This document shows positions 15,594 to 23,923 of a stretch of 64,000 nucleotides of DNA, in pieces. Below the pieces are notes generated by a model that saw nothing but the letters and a program-made list of their open reading frames with translations, was not told the origin of the DNA and did not search any database. The DNA comes from Phaeodactylibacter xiamenensis (lineage in GTDB: Bacteria; Bacteroidota; Bacteroidia; Chitinophagales; Saprospiraceae), in NCBI RefSeq assembly GCF_000759025.1, contig NZ_JPOS01000018.1, positions 124,001 to 188,000 on the forward strand. Direction: 5' to 3'. Positions within the stretch are counted from its first letter, which is position 1; every line of letters begins with the position of its first letter. A program made the position numbers and the translations under genes.

Positions 15594-17444
15594 ATGCGCG
15601 AGACAAAATTCATTCAGCAAAATAAAGACAAGTGGCGGGCTTTTGACGAGGCCCTGGGCCAGGAAGGGCGTGACCCGGAAAAACTGGATGATCTTTTCGT
15701 GCAGGTGACGGACGATCTTTCCTACGCCCGGACATTCTACCCCAACCGCTCGGTGCGGGTCTACCTCAATGGCCTGGCGCAGCGCGTCTTCACCGCACTC
15801 TACCGCAACCGCCGTTCTTCTGCTCACCGCCTAGTCACGTTTTGGACGGACGAACTGCCGCAGCTGGTGTACGAGGCCCGCAGGGAGTTTCGGTTTTCCT
15901 TTCTCATTTTTGCCCTGGCTATGCTTATAGGCATGGTCTCCAGTGCCAGCGAGCCAGAGTTCCTGCGGGTCATACTGGGCGATTCCTATGTGGATATGAC
16001 CCTGGAAAATATCGAGGCAGGTGACCCCATGGCCGTCTACAAGGAAAAGGGGGCATTTGAGATGTCCCTTGGCATTACCATCAACAACCTGTGGGTGTCT
16101 TTCCTGACTTTTGTGACGGGTGCTTTTTTCACCATCGGCTCCATTGCCGTGCTGATCCGCAACGGTGTCATGCTGGGGGCTTTCCAATACTTCTTCATTG
16201 AGCGGGACTTATTCTGGGAATCTTTTTTGACGGTTTGGATTCACGGGACACTGGAGATTTCAGCCATTATTATTGCTGGTTCAGCGGGCATCACTATGGG
16301 CAAAGGGCTGGTTTTCCCTGGTACCTTCAACCGCATGCAAGCCTTTCAGAAGTCGGCCCGGCGGGGCATAAAAATCATGGTCGGCATAGCGCCCATCATC
16401 ATCATGGCGGGCTTTATAGAGGGTTACCTGACCCGGCATACCGAAACACCGGATATCATACGGGGGCTGTTCATTTTTTTATGCCTCGCCTTTGTGCTGC
16501 TGTACTTCGTATGGTACCCCCGCATTAAAGCCCGGATTGGTTTTGATCAGCCGGTACGCGATACCCGCCTTACACCGGATGCGAAACTCGACTTGTCATT
16601 CACGAAGATCCGGTCGGCCGGGGAGCTGTTCACCGATTTGTTTGTGGTCTACAAGCGTCACTTTGGAACCTTTTTGATAGGCAGTGTGGCCAGTGCCTTT
16701 TTGTTTATCGCATTTGCCTTTCTGCCGGGGAATGCCCTGCCTGAGGACCGGTTTAGTTTTCCACCGGGTATTTACCTGGGGCTGGAGAATATGGGCCAGT
16801 TTTTTAACAATCCCGCCGCTCCCCTGATCCCCTTTGCGCATGTCTTAAGCTTTTCCTTTATCGGGCTGTTGGTTTTCAGAAAGCTGGGGCAGGAAGAGCG
16901 ATCTGACTATAAAAGGTCGCCCGGCATTGCCTTTATAAACCTCATGCCACCTATGGGCGCACTGACGGCCCTGTTGTATACCAATGACTGGTACACCATT
17001 TTCCTGGTCGTCCTCTTTGCTGTTGTACCGGCCATCTGGGGCTACTGCAGTTACCGCGAAGGGCGCAATTCCCTTTCGGCCTTCAGCAAAAGCCTGTCGT
17101 TGTGGAGCCCCAACTTCAGCCGGGTATTCAGCCTCTCGTTTACGCTATTGCTGGTTGGGCTGCTGTTTTACTCGCTGGTCAATACGGTGCTGGCCTGGTT
17201 TTTCCTGGATCTGGTGACCTGGGTGGTCTCGCTCGATCAGGCTGGGATGGACCAACTGAGCGTGGTATTGCTGGCCTTTCTGAGTGTATGGCTGCTTTAC
17301 TTGGTCTCGGCCATGCTGCTTTTGGGTGGTGGGCTGTTGTACTATACCTTATTGGAAATACAGGAAGCGCCCGGCTTGCGGCAGCGCATACAGGAAATCG
17401 GGCTGCAAACCCGGATTAGAGGACTGGAAAAAGAGCGGAGATGA
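15594..17444 (+). CDS. Stage II sporulation protein M (SpoIIM/DUF95) family membrane protein, long form
   Basis: 616 residues, about twice the usual SpoIIM length. The first ~330 residues form the family core: soluble N-terminus 'KFIQQNKDKWRAFDEALGQ', then helices including 'NNLWVSFLTFVTGAFFTIG' and 'VWIHGTLEISAIIIAGSAG', which is the diagnostic HGTLE motif. A second membrane block of about six helices fills residues ~340-610. This organism does not look like a spore former; in non-sporulating bacteria the family travels with MoxR and DUF58 genes. First gene of a tightly packed five-gene operon; its stop overlaps the next start by four bases (ATGA). Confidence 0.85.
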   Translation: MRETKFIQQNKDKWRAFDEALGQEGRDPEKLDDLFVQVTDDLSYARTFYPNRSVRVYLNGLAQRVFTALYRNRRSSAHRLVTFWTDELPQLVYEARREFRFSFLIFALAMLIGMVSSASEPEFLRVILGDSYVDMTLENIEAGDPMAVYKEKGAFEMSLGITINNLWVSFLTFVTGAFFTIGSIAVLIRNGVMLGAFQYFFIERDLFWESFLTVWIHGTLEISAIIIAGSAGITMGKGLVFPGTFNRMQAFQKSARRGIKIMVGIAPIIIMAGFIEGYLTRHTETPDIIRGLFIFLCLAFVLLYFVWYPRIKARIGFDQPVRDTRLTPDAKLDLSFTKIRSAGELFTDLFVVYKRHFGTFLIGSVASAFLFIAFAFLPGNALPEDRFSFPPGIYLGLENMGQFFNNPAAPLIPFAHVLSFSFIGLLVFRKLGQEERSDYKRSPGIAFINLMPPMGALTALLYTNDWYTIFLVVLFAVVPAIWGYCSYREGRNSLSAFSKSLSLWSPNFSRVFSLSFTLLLVGLLFYSLVNTVLAWFFLDLVTWVVSLDQAGMDQLSVVLLAFLSVWLLYLVSAMLLLGGGLLYYTLLEIQEAPGLRQRIQEIGLQTRIRGLEKERR

Positions 17445-18220
17445 GGCAGCAACGGCATAGCATATCCATAAATATTCGGGCCGTACTCCTGGCAATGGTG
17501 CTTTTCAGCCCCTGCCTTAGCGCCCAGACTTACCTGGAACGGGAGGTCGCCCCGGCTGAAATCGACCGGGAGCGCTGGGAATCTGCAAAGGAAGGCCTAA
17601 GCTATCCAACACCGGAGAACCGTCAGCGCCGGGAGGCTGACGAACAGAGCCAAAGTAAAAAGGGCGGTGGGGAGCGGGAAGGCCCGCAGCCGGAACTGAG
17701 CCCTGCGCCAGAGCCCTGGGTGAGTGGCGATACAGCGGCTTTACTGCTGCGCATCTTTTTCTGGATCATTATTGCGGTTGTTATAGCCGTACTTCTCCGC
17801 TATCTGTTGGGGCTCAAGCGGCCGCCAAAGAATACCCGCATTGAGCGGGGGCTGAGTTCCGGTATTGACCTGGAAGCTATTGAAGAAGACCTGCCCGAAG
17901 CTCAACTGGAAGATTTTTTGCAGCAAGCCATCAACAACAAGCAGTTTTCGCTGGCTGTACGGCTCTATTACCTGGTCCTGTTACAGGGGCTTACCAATAA
18001 AAAGATGGTCAGTTGGCAAAAAGACAAAACCAACAATCAGTATGTGCAGGAGTTGGGCGGTACCCCGCTTCAACAGGATTTCCGTAGCGTGACCCTGCTG
18101 TTCGAGCGGGTCTGGTACGGCGATCAGGCGCTCGACGAAGCTGCTTTTGAACGAATCACGCCCCGGTTTCAGGCTTTTGCGCAACGCATTCAGGATTTAA
18201 AACCAGACTATGCTCAATAA
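17441..18220 (+). CDS. DUF4129 domain membrane protein
   Basis: 259 residues: a signal-like leader ending 'CLSAQ', a low-complexity Lys/Glu/Pro region (residues ~60-95), one membrane helix ('IFFWIIIAVVIAVLLRYLL') and a C-terminal cytoplasmic DUF4129 region ('AINNKQFSLAVRLYYLVLL', 'YGDQALDEAAFERI'). DUF4129 genes nearly always accompany MoxR/DUF58 genes, and the fused form is found with transglutaminase proteins. Start and stop overlap both neighbours (4 and 11 bases), implying translational coupling. Exact role unknown; likely part of a membrane-anchored complex operated by the MoxR ATPase. Confidence 0.8.
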   Translation: MRQQRHSISINIRAVLLAMVLFSPCLSAQTYLEREVAPAEIDRERWESAKEGLSYPTPENRQRREADEQSQSKKGGGEREGPQPELSPAPEPWVSGDTAALLLRIFFWIIIAVVIAVLLRYLLGLKRPPKNTRIERGLSSGIDLEAIEEDLPEAQLEDFLQQAINNKQFSLAVRLYYLVLLQGLTNKKMVSWQKDKTNNQYVQELGGTPLQQDFRSVTLLFERVWYGDQALDEAAFERITPRFQAFAQRIQDLKPDYAQ

Positions 18221-19487
18221 GCGGCGGACCATAACCATCGCAGTAGCCCTGGCCATCATCGGCTTGCTACTGACCCTGCTCTTCCGCAGTGACCGGAAGG
18301 AGCCTGTGGACTGGCGGGAGACCTACGAGGGGCAAAGCCGGGCACCCTATGGCACTTCCATCCTGAAGACCTTGCTGGAAGGGCACTTTCAAACGGATAC
18401 CCTCCTCGTCCTTCAGGATAGCCTAAAGGGACAACTCGACACCCTGCCCGCTGATGCGGTATACCTGTTTTTTGGGCAAGCCATGTACCAGGATTCTGCG
18501 GATCAGCAGGCATTAATGGACTTCATTGCCGCCGGAAATACGGCTTTTATGGCTACTAAATCGCTGCCGGATTACCTGGGGGCTTCTTTGTTCGCCACCC
18601 GGGCGTACTGTCCGGGGACAGATTGGGATCAATATCAGCTGGTCGTGGATTCTACCGCAGGCTTAAACTTCGTTCACCCCAATCTGGCGGTAGACAACAA
18701 TATGCAGTTTACTTTTATTGACCGGGGCTATCCGGCCAATTACTACTGGACCGGTCTGCCGCCGGCGTTGTTTTGTGCACAGGAGGAAGCCTTTCTGCCC
18801 CTGGGTATCATTAGCGACACGCTGTACAACTTCACCCGTCAGGCCTATGGCAACGGGTACGTCTATCTCCACACCACCCCGCTGGCTTTCGCCAATTACC
18901 ATCTGATAGAAGATTATGGTGTGGAATACCTGCGCCGGGTGCTGACCCACCTCGATGCCGCAGGACCGGTCTACTGGGACCGCTACAGTCAGGTGCCTGA
19001 AAAATCAGATGGCTTTCAACCGCCCACTGGTCAAAGACGCCTGAATGCCGATGGGCCGCTGAGCTTTATTCTGAGTGAGCCTGCACTGACCTGGGCATGG
19101 TACCTCCTGCTGGGCATGGGCATACTCTACCTCGTTTTCCGGGCCAAGCGGCAACAGCGCGTCATTCCCGTATTGGAGCCTAACCGGAACACCTCACTGG
19201 AGTTTCTCAATATGATTGGCCGGTTGTACTTTTTGCAAAACAACCACCGGCAGCTGGCCCTGCAGCAAATCAGTATGCTGAAGCAGCACATCCGGCGCCG
19301 GTATGACATTAAGGAACTGAGCGAAGAGACCGCGCCAACACTGGCACAGCGCTCAGGAGTGGAGGAAGCCCACCTGAAACGCCTGATGACCTTTGACCGC
19401 AACATTCAAAGCTCTACTTTTATGTCGGGCAAGACGCTGTCGGACTTTCACCAATTAATCGAACATTTCTACCAAAACAGTAAATAG
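18210..19487 (+). CDS. DUF4350 domain membrane protein
   Basis: 425 residues with an N-terminal helix ('TITIAVALAIIGLLLTLLF'), a large extracytoplasmic domain beginning 'YEGQSRAPYGTSILKTLLE' (the GTSI-type start of DUF4350) and including 'YLFFGQAMYQDSADQQALMDFIAAG' in pattern, a second helix ('AWYLLLGMGILYLVFRAKR') and a cytoplasmic helical tail of ~120 residues. The domain is distantly related to GldG/ABC-transporter auxiliary domains. Overlaps the DUF4129 gene by 11 bases and abuts the MoxR gene, so it belongs to the same complex. Confidence 0.8.
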   Translation: MLNKRRTITIAVALAIIGLLLTLLFRSDRKEPVDWRETYEGQSRAPYGTSILKTLLEGHFQTDTLLVLQDSLKGQLDTLPADAVYLFFGQAMYQDSADQQALMDFIAAGNTAFMATKSLPDYLGASLFATRAYCPGTDWDQYQLVVDSTAGLNFVHPNLAVDNNMQFTFIDRGYPANYYWTGLPPALFCAQEEAFLPLGIISDTLYNFTRQAYGNGYVYLHTTPLAFANYHLIEDYGVEYLRRVLTHLDAAGPVYWDRYSQVPEKSDGFQPPTGQRRLNADGPLSFILSEPALTWAWYLLLGMGILYLVFRAKRQQRVIPVLEPNRNTSLEFLNMIGRLYFLQNNHRQLALQQISMLKQHIRRRYDIKELSEETAPTLAQRSGVEEAHLKRLMTFDRNIQSSTFMSGKTLSDFHQLIEHFYQNSK

Positions 19488-20576
19488 ATGCACCTGGACG
19501 AGCACGATGACCCCATGAATACTCCGGATGAGGGCGCTGAACGCGAAACACCGCAGCCCAATGAGGAATCGCAGGGCATACCGCCCCTGCCGCCTAAGGC
19601 AGATACCGAGTGGCAGCCGCCCAATCCGGCCATGCAACAGATCAATATCGCAGTAAGCCGGGTCAGGGAAGAACTGCACAAGCTGATTATCGGGCAGGAT
19701 GAAATGCTGGAGTTGCTGATTGCAGCACTGTTTTCCGGCGGGCATGTGCTGCTGGAGGGCGTACCGGGTATTGCCAAAACCCTCACCGCCAAACTGATGG
19801 CGCAGGCAATGGAAGTTGATTTTTCCCGCATACAGTTCACCCCCGACCTGATGCCGAGCGACGTGGTAGGCACCACGGTTTTCAATATGCAACAGTCTTC
19901 CTTTAGCTTCAACGCCGGTCCGGTCTTTTCCAATGTCGTCCTGATCGATGAAATCAACCGGGCGCCGGCCAAGACACAGGCCGCCCTGTTCGAGGTGATG
20001 GAGGAATACCAGGTGACGGTAGACGGGGAGACTTATCCTATGAAGCTGCCCTTCTTCGTCATTGCCACCCAAAACCCGATTGAGCAGGAGGGTACCTACA
20101 AGTTGCCGGAGGCACAGCTCGACCGCTTCCTCATCAAGATCAACCTGCAGTACCCCAGCCTCGATGAGGAGAAGCTCATCCTGCGCCGCTTCCGGTCGGA
20201 CTTCGGCATGGCGCAGCGCAGCACGGTCAGGCCGGTTTTCAATGCGCAGGAAATTCAAGAGTGCCAGGCACTGGTGCAACAGGTGCACATCAAGGATGAA
20301 CTACTGGACTACATTGCCGCTATTGTGCACGACACCCGCAACAACGGCGATCTCTTCCTGGGCGCATCGCCCCGGGCCTCGCTCGCGATTATGAAAATGG
20401 CGAAGGCTATAGCTGCTATGCGCGGGCGGGATTTTGTGACCCCGGATGACATTCAGTACGTGGCCTATCCGGTGCTCAACCACCGGGTTATGCTGACACC
20501 GGAACGGGAGATGGAAGGCTATACGACCCGCGAAGTCGTGCAGGCCATTATTCAGAAGATCGAAGTCCCCCGCTAA
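19488..20576 (+). CDS. MoxR-family AAA+ ATPase
   Basis: 362 residues. An acidic/Pro-rich lead of ~45 residues precedes the AAA+ core with Walker A 'LEGVPGIAKTLTAK', Walker B 'VVLIDEINRAPAKTQAALFE', sensor 1 'VIATQNPIEQEGTY' and sensor 2 region 'GASPRASLAIMKMAKA'. MoxR ATPases act as chaperone-like machines with von Willebrand-type partners, here the DUF58 protein whose start overlaps this stop by one base (TAATG). An alternative start 27 bases in (second Met, 'MNTPDEG') is possible. Confidence 0.93.
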   Translation: MHLDEHDDPMNTPDEGAERETPQPNEESQGIPPLPPKADTEWQPPNPAMQQINIAVSRVREELHKLIIGQDEMLELLIAALFSGGHVLLEGVPGIAKTLTAKLMAQAMEVDFSRIQFTPDLMPSDVVGTTVFNMQQSSFSFNAGPVFSNVVLIDEINRAPAKTQAALFEVMEEYQVTVDGETYPMKLPFFVIATQNPIEQEGTYKLPEAQLDRFLIKINLQYPSLDEEKLILRRFRSDFGMAQRSTVRPVFNAQEIQECQALVQQVHIKDELLDYIAAIVHDTRNNGDLFLGASPRASLAIMKMAKAIAAMRGRDFVTPDDIQYVAYPVLNHRVMLTPEREMEGYTTREVVQAIIQKIEVPR

Positions 20577-21898
20577 TGAAAGCTATCCATCTGACCGACC
20601 GGTTCTTTTGGGCATTTGGCGGGCTGGTTGTCCTGTTTGTCATTTGCTTTTGGGTGCCTGTGCTATTGCCTGGGGCGCAAGCGATATTCGTCCTGCTATT
20701 GGCTACGGTCATACTCGATGGGCTATTGCTGTTTGGTAAGAACATGGAGGTCAGTGCTGCCCGTCAAACACCCAAAATCATGGGCCTCGGGGACAATAAC
20801 CCCATAAAAGTCCGGATGGAGAATGCCTCCAACCTGCCGCTTTCCATCCGACTGATTGATGAGCTGCCCGTACAGTTTCAGCGGCGGGATTTTGAATACC
20901 GGATTAGTCTTGGCTCGGGCGCATCTGAAACGCTGCACTACGACCTCCGGCCGGTGGAGCGTGGGCAGTATACGTTTGGGGACCTCAACCTGTTTTTGTC
21001 TTCTCAGATCGGGCTATTAGAACGCCGGTGGGTAGCGCCGGCAGAAGCCGCTGTCCCGGTTTATCCGTCGGTACTACAGATGAAACAACTGGAACTGCGT
21101 GCCCTCGACCGCATCGCCCAGCATCCCGGCATCAAGAAAATACGCCGCATTGGGCATAGTTATGAATTCGAACAAATCAAAAATTACGTCCGTGGCGATG
21201 ACTACCGCAGCATCAACTGGAAAGCCAGCAGCCGGCGCGGCACGTTGATGGTCAATCAGTACGAAGACGAGCGCTCCCAGCAAATCTACTCCATCATCGA
21301 CAAGAGCCGGGTCATGAAGATGCCCTTCGAGGGGCTGAGCCTGATGGATTACGCTGTGAATGCAAGCCTGGCGATCTCCAATATCGCGCTCAAAAAGTAC
21401 GACCGGGCCGGGCTGATCACTTTTTCAGATAAGATTGGCGCCACCGTTAAGGCCGATAGCAAAGCCACGCAGCTCAACAAAATCCTCAACGCCCTGTACG
21501 CTGAGCAGGAGCGGCAGGTGGAGGCCAACTACGAACTGCTGTACTACGCTGCCCGCAAGCTGATTGCCGGGCGGAGCATGATTTTGTTGTACACCAATTT
21601 TGAGAGCCGGTTTGCATTGGAGCGGGCGTTACCGTTCCTGCGCCGCATCAATCGTACCCATCTGCTCGTAGTCATCTTCTTTGAGAACACCGAAATCCGC
21701 ACCTTCATCGAGGAGGAGGCCACCCACATTGAGGATATCTACCTGCAGACCGTCGCCCGGAAATACCTGAACGAAAAAGCGCAGATGGTGCAGCAATTAC
21801 GGCAGTACGGCATTCAGGCGGTACTGACCCGCCCGGAGGACCTATCCGTCAATACCGTGAATAAATATTTGGAGCTGAAGTCGCGGGGATTGATTTAG
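20576..21898 (+). CDS. DUF58 / vWA-like protein, partner of MoxR
   Basis: 440 residues: two N-terminal membrane helices ('FFWAFGGLVVLFVICFWV' and a second by residue 45), a beta-rich domain, and the DUF58 hallmark 'YVRGDDYRSINWKASSR' around residue 205, followed by a vWA-like region starting 'QQIYSIIDKSRVM', where the usual metal-site DxSxS is modified to DKSR. DUF58 proteins couple to MoxR ATPases in envelope-stress or assembly functions. Last gene of the operon; its stop overlaps by four bases the stop of the oppositely directed toxin gene. Confidence 0.9.
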   Translation: MKAIHLTDRFFWAFGGLVVLFVICFWVPVLLPGAQAIFVLLLATVILDGLLLFGKNMEVSAARQTPKIMGLGDNNPIKVRMENASNLPLSIRLIDELPVQFQRRDFEYRISLGSGASETLHYDLRPVERGQYTFGDLNLFLSSQIGLLERRWVAPAEAAVPVYPSVLQMKQLELRALDRIAQHPGIKKIRRIGHSYEFEQIKNYVRGDDYRSINWKASSRRGTLMVNQYEDERSQQIYSIIDKSRVMKMPFEGLSLMDYAVNASLAISNIALKKYDRAGLITFSDKIGATVKADSKATQLNKILNALYAEQERQVEANYELLYYAARKLIAGRSMILLYTNFESRFALERALPFLRRINRTHLLVVIFFENTEIRTFIEEEATHIEDIYLQTVARKYLNEKAQMVQQLRQYGIQAVLTRPEDLSVNTVNKYLELKSRGLI

Positions 21899-22179
21899 GT
21901 AAACGGAGTATTTGATCGATTATCGAAAATTGAGATAATCGTAATTGATGATTTACCAATTTCATATATCAATGAAATACTCGGTGTAATAACGCATTTC
22001 CTAAACTTTGGAAATTGTCTGGAAGGAGGACAGAAGTGCTTATACTTTTTTAGGTTTTCGACAAGGGTGTCCATTTTTTGATCCAGAGCAATCGCGTCGT
22101 CTATGGACCGCCGGGATAAATAGTCAATTAAGGCGAGATAGTCATCTTCTGCAGTTTGAGTAAATTGTACGGTAACCAT
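21895..22179 (-). CDS. ParE/RelE-superfamily toxin
   Basis: 94 residues with the ParE layout: 'VQFTQTAEDDYLALIDYLS', a helical pair, then strands 'FRKCVITPSISLIYEIG' and 'SSITIISIFDNRSNT'. Catalytic residues vary among families, so gyrase or ribosome targeting cannot be told. The gene is AT-rich, unlike the adjacent DUF58 gene, and its stop codon interlocks with that gene's stop. The probable antitoxin starts 12 bases upstream on the same strand. Confidence 0.75.
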   Translation of the reverse strand: MVTVQFTQTAEDDYLALIDYLSRRSIDDAIALDQKMDTLVENLKKYKHFCPPSRQFPKFRKCVITPSISLIYEIGKSSITIISIFDNRSNTPFT

Positions 22180-22191
22180 AGGAGAAAAGAA

Positions 22192-22425
22192 CTATAGCCG
22201 ATTTTTCACTTTGACCTTTATAGCTTCGTAGGGAGCGACATGCCCTTTTTCTAAGTCTAGTTGTCCTTGTTCAATTTTTCTTTTTTCTTCTTCAGAGAGG
22301 GTATCCCACCAGTCTTTATCGTCCAAAAGCGAAGCAAAGATCGCCCGAATCTGTACAAGCAAGTCAGGGTCATCCGTCTCGACGATCATTCTGTGTAGAT
22401 CGTTTTTAATGTGGGCTGTACTCAT
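22192..22425 (-). CDS. Probable antitoxin of the ParE-like toxin
   Basis: 77 residues from the ATG at 22423-22425 (the frame is open to 22491, but the extra residues look non-coding). Helical, charged: 'MSTAHIKNDLHRMIVETDD', 'LVQIRAIFASLLDDKDWWDTLSEEEKRKIEQG', ending in a basic tail 'AIKVKVKNRL'. The 'WWDTLSEEEKxxIEQG' pattern is typical of small helical antitoxins that pair with ParE/RelE toxins in Bacteroidota and cyanobacteria. Spacing to the toxin is 12 bases, antitoxin first. Confidence 0.7.
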   Translation of the reverse strand: MSTAHIKNDLHRMIVETDDPDLLVQIRAIFASLLDDKDWWDTLSEEEKRKIEQGQLDLEKGHVAPYEAIKVKVKNRL

Positions 22426-22501
22426 AATTAAGTTTTCTACGTAACAAAATACAAAACCATAAGGTTCCTTCATAAAATCGGCAAACTGCAATCCATCTAA
22501 A

Positions 22502-22729
22502 TTACTTCTGCCATTTTTTCAAGCTTGCTTTCGCCTCTTCCTGGCTTATAATTTTACCTTCTTCAACTTGTTGCAGTCCGGTGTTAATTTTTTCCAACAG
22601 GATGAGCCGTTCCACTAACACATCGAGCGGAAACTGATCGGGGAGTGATTGTAAGATCTCAAGGACTTTTTCTTTTAACAGCAGCTCTGATTTTCCGCGA
22701 AAAACAGTATCGCTTTGGTATTCGTTCAT
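22502..22729 (-). CDS. Small helical antitoxin-like protein without an adjacent toxin
   Basis: 75 residues from the ATG at 22727-22729 (an alternative ATG at 22745-22747 adds six residues). Central part 'LPDQFPLDVLVERLILLEKINTGLQQVEEGKIISQEEAK' (pattern) resembles the common antitoxin form in which a helix is followed by 'G-x-x-x-S-x-E-E'. There is no toxin of its own next to it; 76 bases downstream lies the ParE antitoxin gene. It may be a second subunit of the same module or a leftover from a lost pair. Confidence 0.55.
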   Translation of the reverse strand: MNEYQSDTVFRGKSELLLKEKVLEILQSLPDQFPLDVLVERLILLEKINTGLQQVEEGKIISQEEAKASLKKWQK

Positions 22730-22843
22730 ATACAAGTTGGGTACCATATAAAAGCCTCCTCCAATTTTAACACATCAACAATCGATAATTAATTGTTAAT
22801 ATTATCAAAAAAAGATAATTTTATAGAAACGAAGAATCCTTAA

Positions 22844-23344
22844 ATGAAAGTATATCTACAAGATGTCGAAAAGGATGAATTAGTAGAAGCAATAATTGAA
22901 AAAGCTGATAATGAAGGTATGCCTCTGAAAAAAGACGGATGGCAATTCAATTGGAGAAAACTATCAAAAATAGAGGGGGCACAATTCTATAAGCTTACTA
23001 CGGTTGACAAGCCTGAAATAGTTGAAGGAATTCTAATGCTGACTTTGATAAATAGAGAAATCCTTTATATGAATAACATTGAAGTGGCACCTCATAATTA
23101 TGGGTCGGACGGAAAATTTGAAAATGTCGCTGGATCCCTACTAGCTTTTGGATGTTACAAGAGCTTTGAATTAGGAAAGGAAAACTATTTAGGTTTTTTA
23201 TCATTTGATAGTAAAACCCAACTTATTGAATTGTATCAAGAAAAATATGGTGCAACTTATGCTATGGGACAAAAGATGTTTTTTAGCCCCCAAGCAGGAA
23301 AAGAATTAATGAGGAAATATTTATTGATCGAACTTGATAAATAA
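22844..23344 (+). CDS. GNAT-fold-like protein, probable toxin partner of the following HTH gene
   Basis: 166 residues. The mid-part 'EGILMLTLINREILYMNNIEVAPHNYG' followed by 'VAGSLLAFGCYKSFELGKENYLGFLSF' reads like strands 4-5 and the acetyl-CoA helix of a small GNAT acetyltransferase, with 'YQEKYGATYAMGQKMFF' as the C-terminal strand. Base composition is strongly AT-rich compared with most of the window. The XRE gene begins 8 bases after its stop. Pairs of GNAT-like and XRE proteins form toxin-antitoxin modules that acetylate tRNA; this is an inference from arrangement and fold, not a family match. Confidence 0.55.
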   Translation: MKVYLQDVEKDELVEAIIEKADNEGMPLKKDGWQFNWRKLSKIEGAQFYKLTTVDKPEIVEGILMLTLINREILYMNNIEVAPHNYGSDGKFENVAGSLLAFGCYKSFELGKENYLGFLSFDSKTQLIELYQEKYGATYAMGQKMFFSPQAGKELMRKYLLIELDK

Positions 23345-23351
23345 GGAAAAA

Positions 23352-23843
23352 ATGGCAAAAGATAAAGAAGTGAATATTGGCGGGATTAATGGTCTTGGAG
23401 AGGGACTTATAAATACGAATGCCAAAGACTTTAAGGAATTGAAATCGATGATAAAAGAACTTTCTGCAGATCAAAATGAGGAAGAAAGAATAAAAAATGA
23501 ATTTCTGTCTATAAGATTTCAAATGGAATCTTATTTGAATTCAGCCACTGATAAAATAATACTTGCAGGAGAGTTTATTGAAAAATATTTAAAAGTCATT
23601 AAGATCAAAAAGAAAGACTTTGCTAAATACATAAATTATGAAGAATCAAATCTGAGCGCATTACTAAAAGGACGAAGGAAAATAAATACAGATATCGCAC
23701 TTAAATTAGGTAAGATTTTCAAGATGAATCCCGAAATTTGGTTACATCTCGAAAGTAAGAATGAGCTGATCGGGGAAACAAAAAATAAAAAAGAAGATTA
23801 CGATAAATACAGTCTTCAAGACTTATTGAAGAAAACTGGTTAA
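23352..23843 (+). CDS. XRE/HigA-type helix-turn-helix protein, probable antitoxin
   Basis: 163 residues from the ATG at 23352. The N-terminal ~60 residues are charged and helical; residues ~80-145 form the HTH: 'KVIKIKKKDFAKYINYEESNLSALLKG' and 'ALKLGKIFKMNPEIWLHLES' in pattern, which is the HigA-like ending (aligned with '...p.iwl.lq...'). HigA proteins neutralise a partner and repress their own operon. A TTG at 23334 overlapping the preceding gene is a less likely start. Confidence 0.75.
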   Translation: MAKDKEVNIGGINGLGEGLINTNAKDFKELKSMIKELSADQNEEERIKNEFLSIRFQMESYLNSATDKIILAGEFIEKYLKVIKIKKKDFAKYINYEESNLSALLKGRRKINTDIALKLGKIFKMNPEIWLHLESKNELIGETKNKKEDYDKYSLQDLLKKTG

Positions 23844-23867
23844 AAGTGGATACGGCACACATAAAGA

Positions 23868-23902
23868 CTAGCCGACAATACTGCGCTGCGCACTGCGGCT
23901 AG
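23868..23902. other. Stem-loop at the right edge of the AT-rich island
   Basis: CTAGCCG and its exact complement CGGCTAG separated by 21 bases, between the convergent HTH and hemB genes. There is no T-tract, so it is a weak terminator candidate or an element boundary. Confidence 0.35.
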
Positions 23903-23923
23903 CCGGGCTGTACAACCCATACC

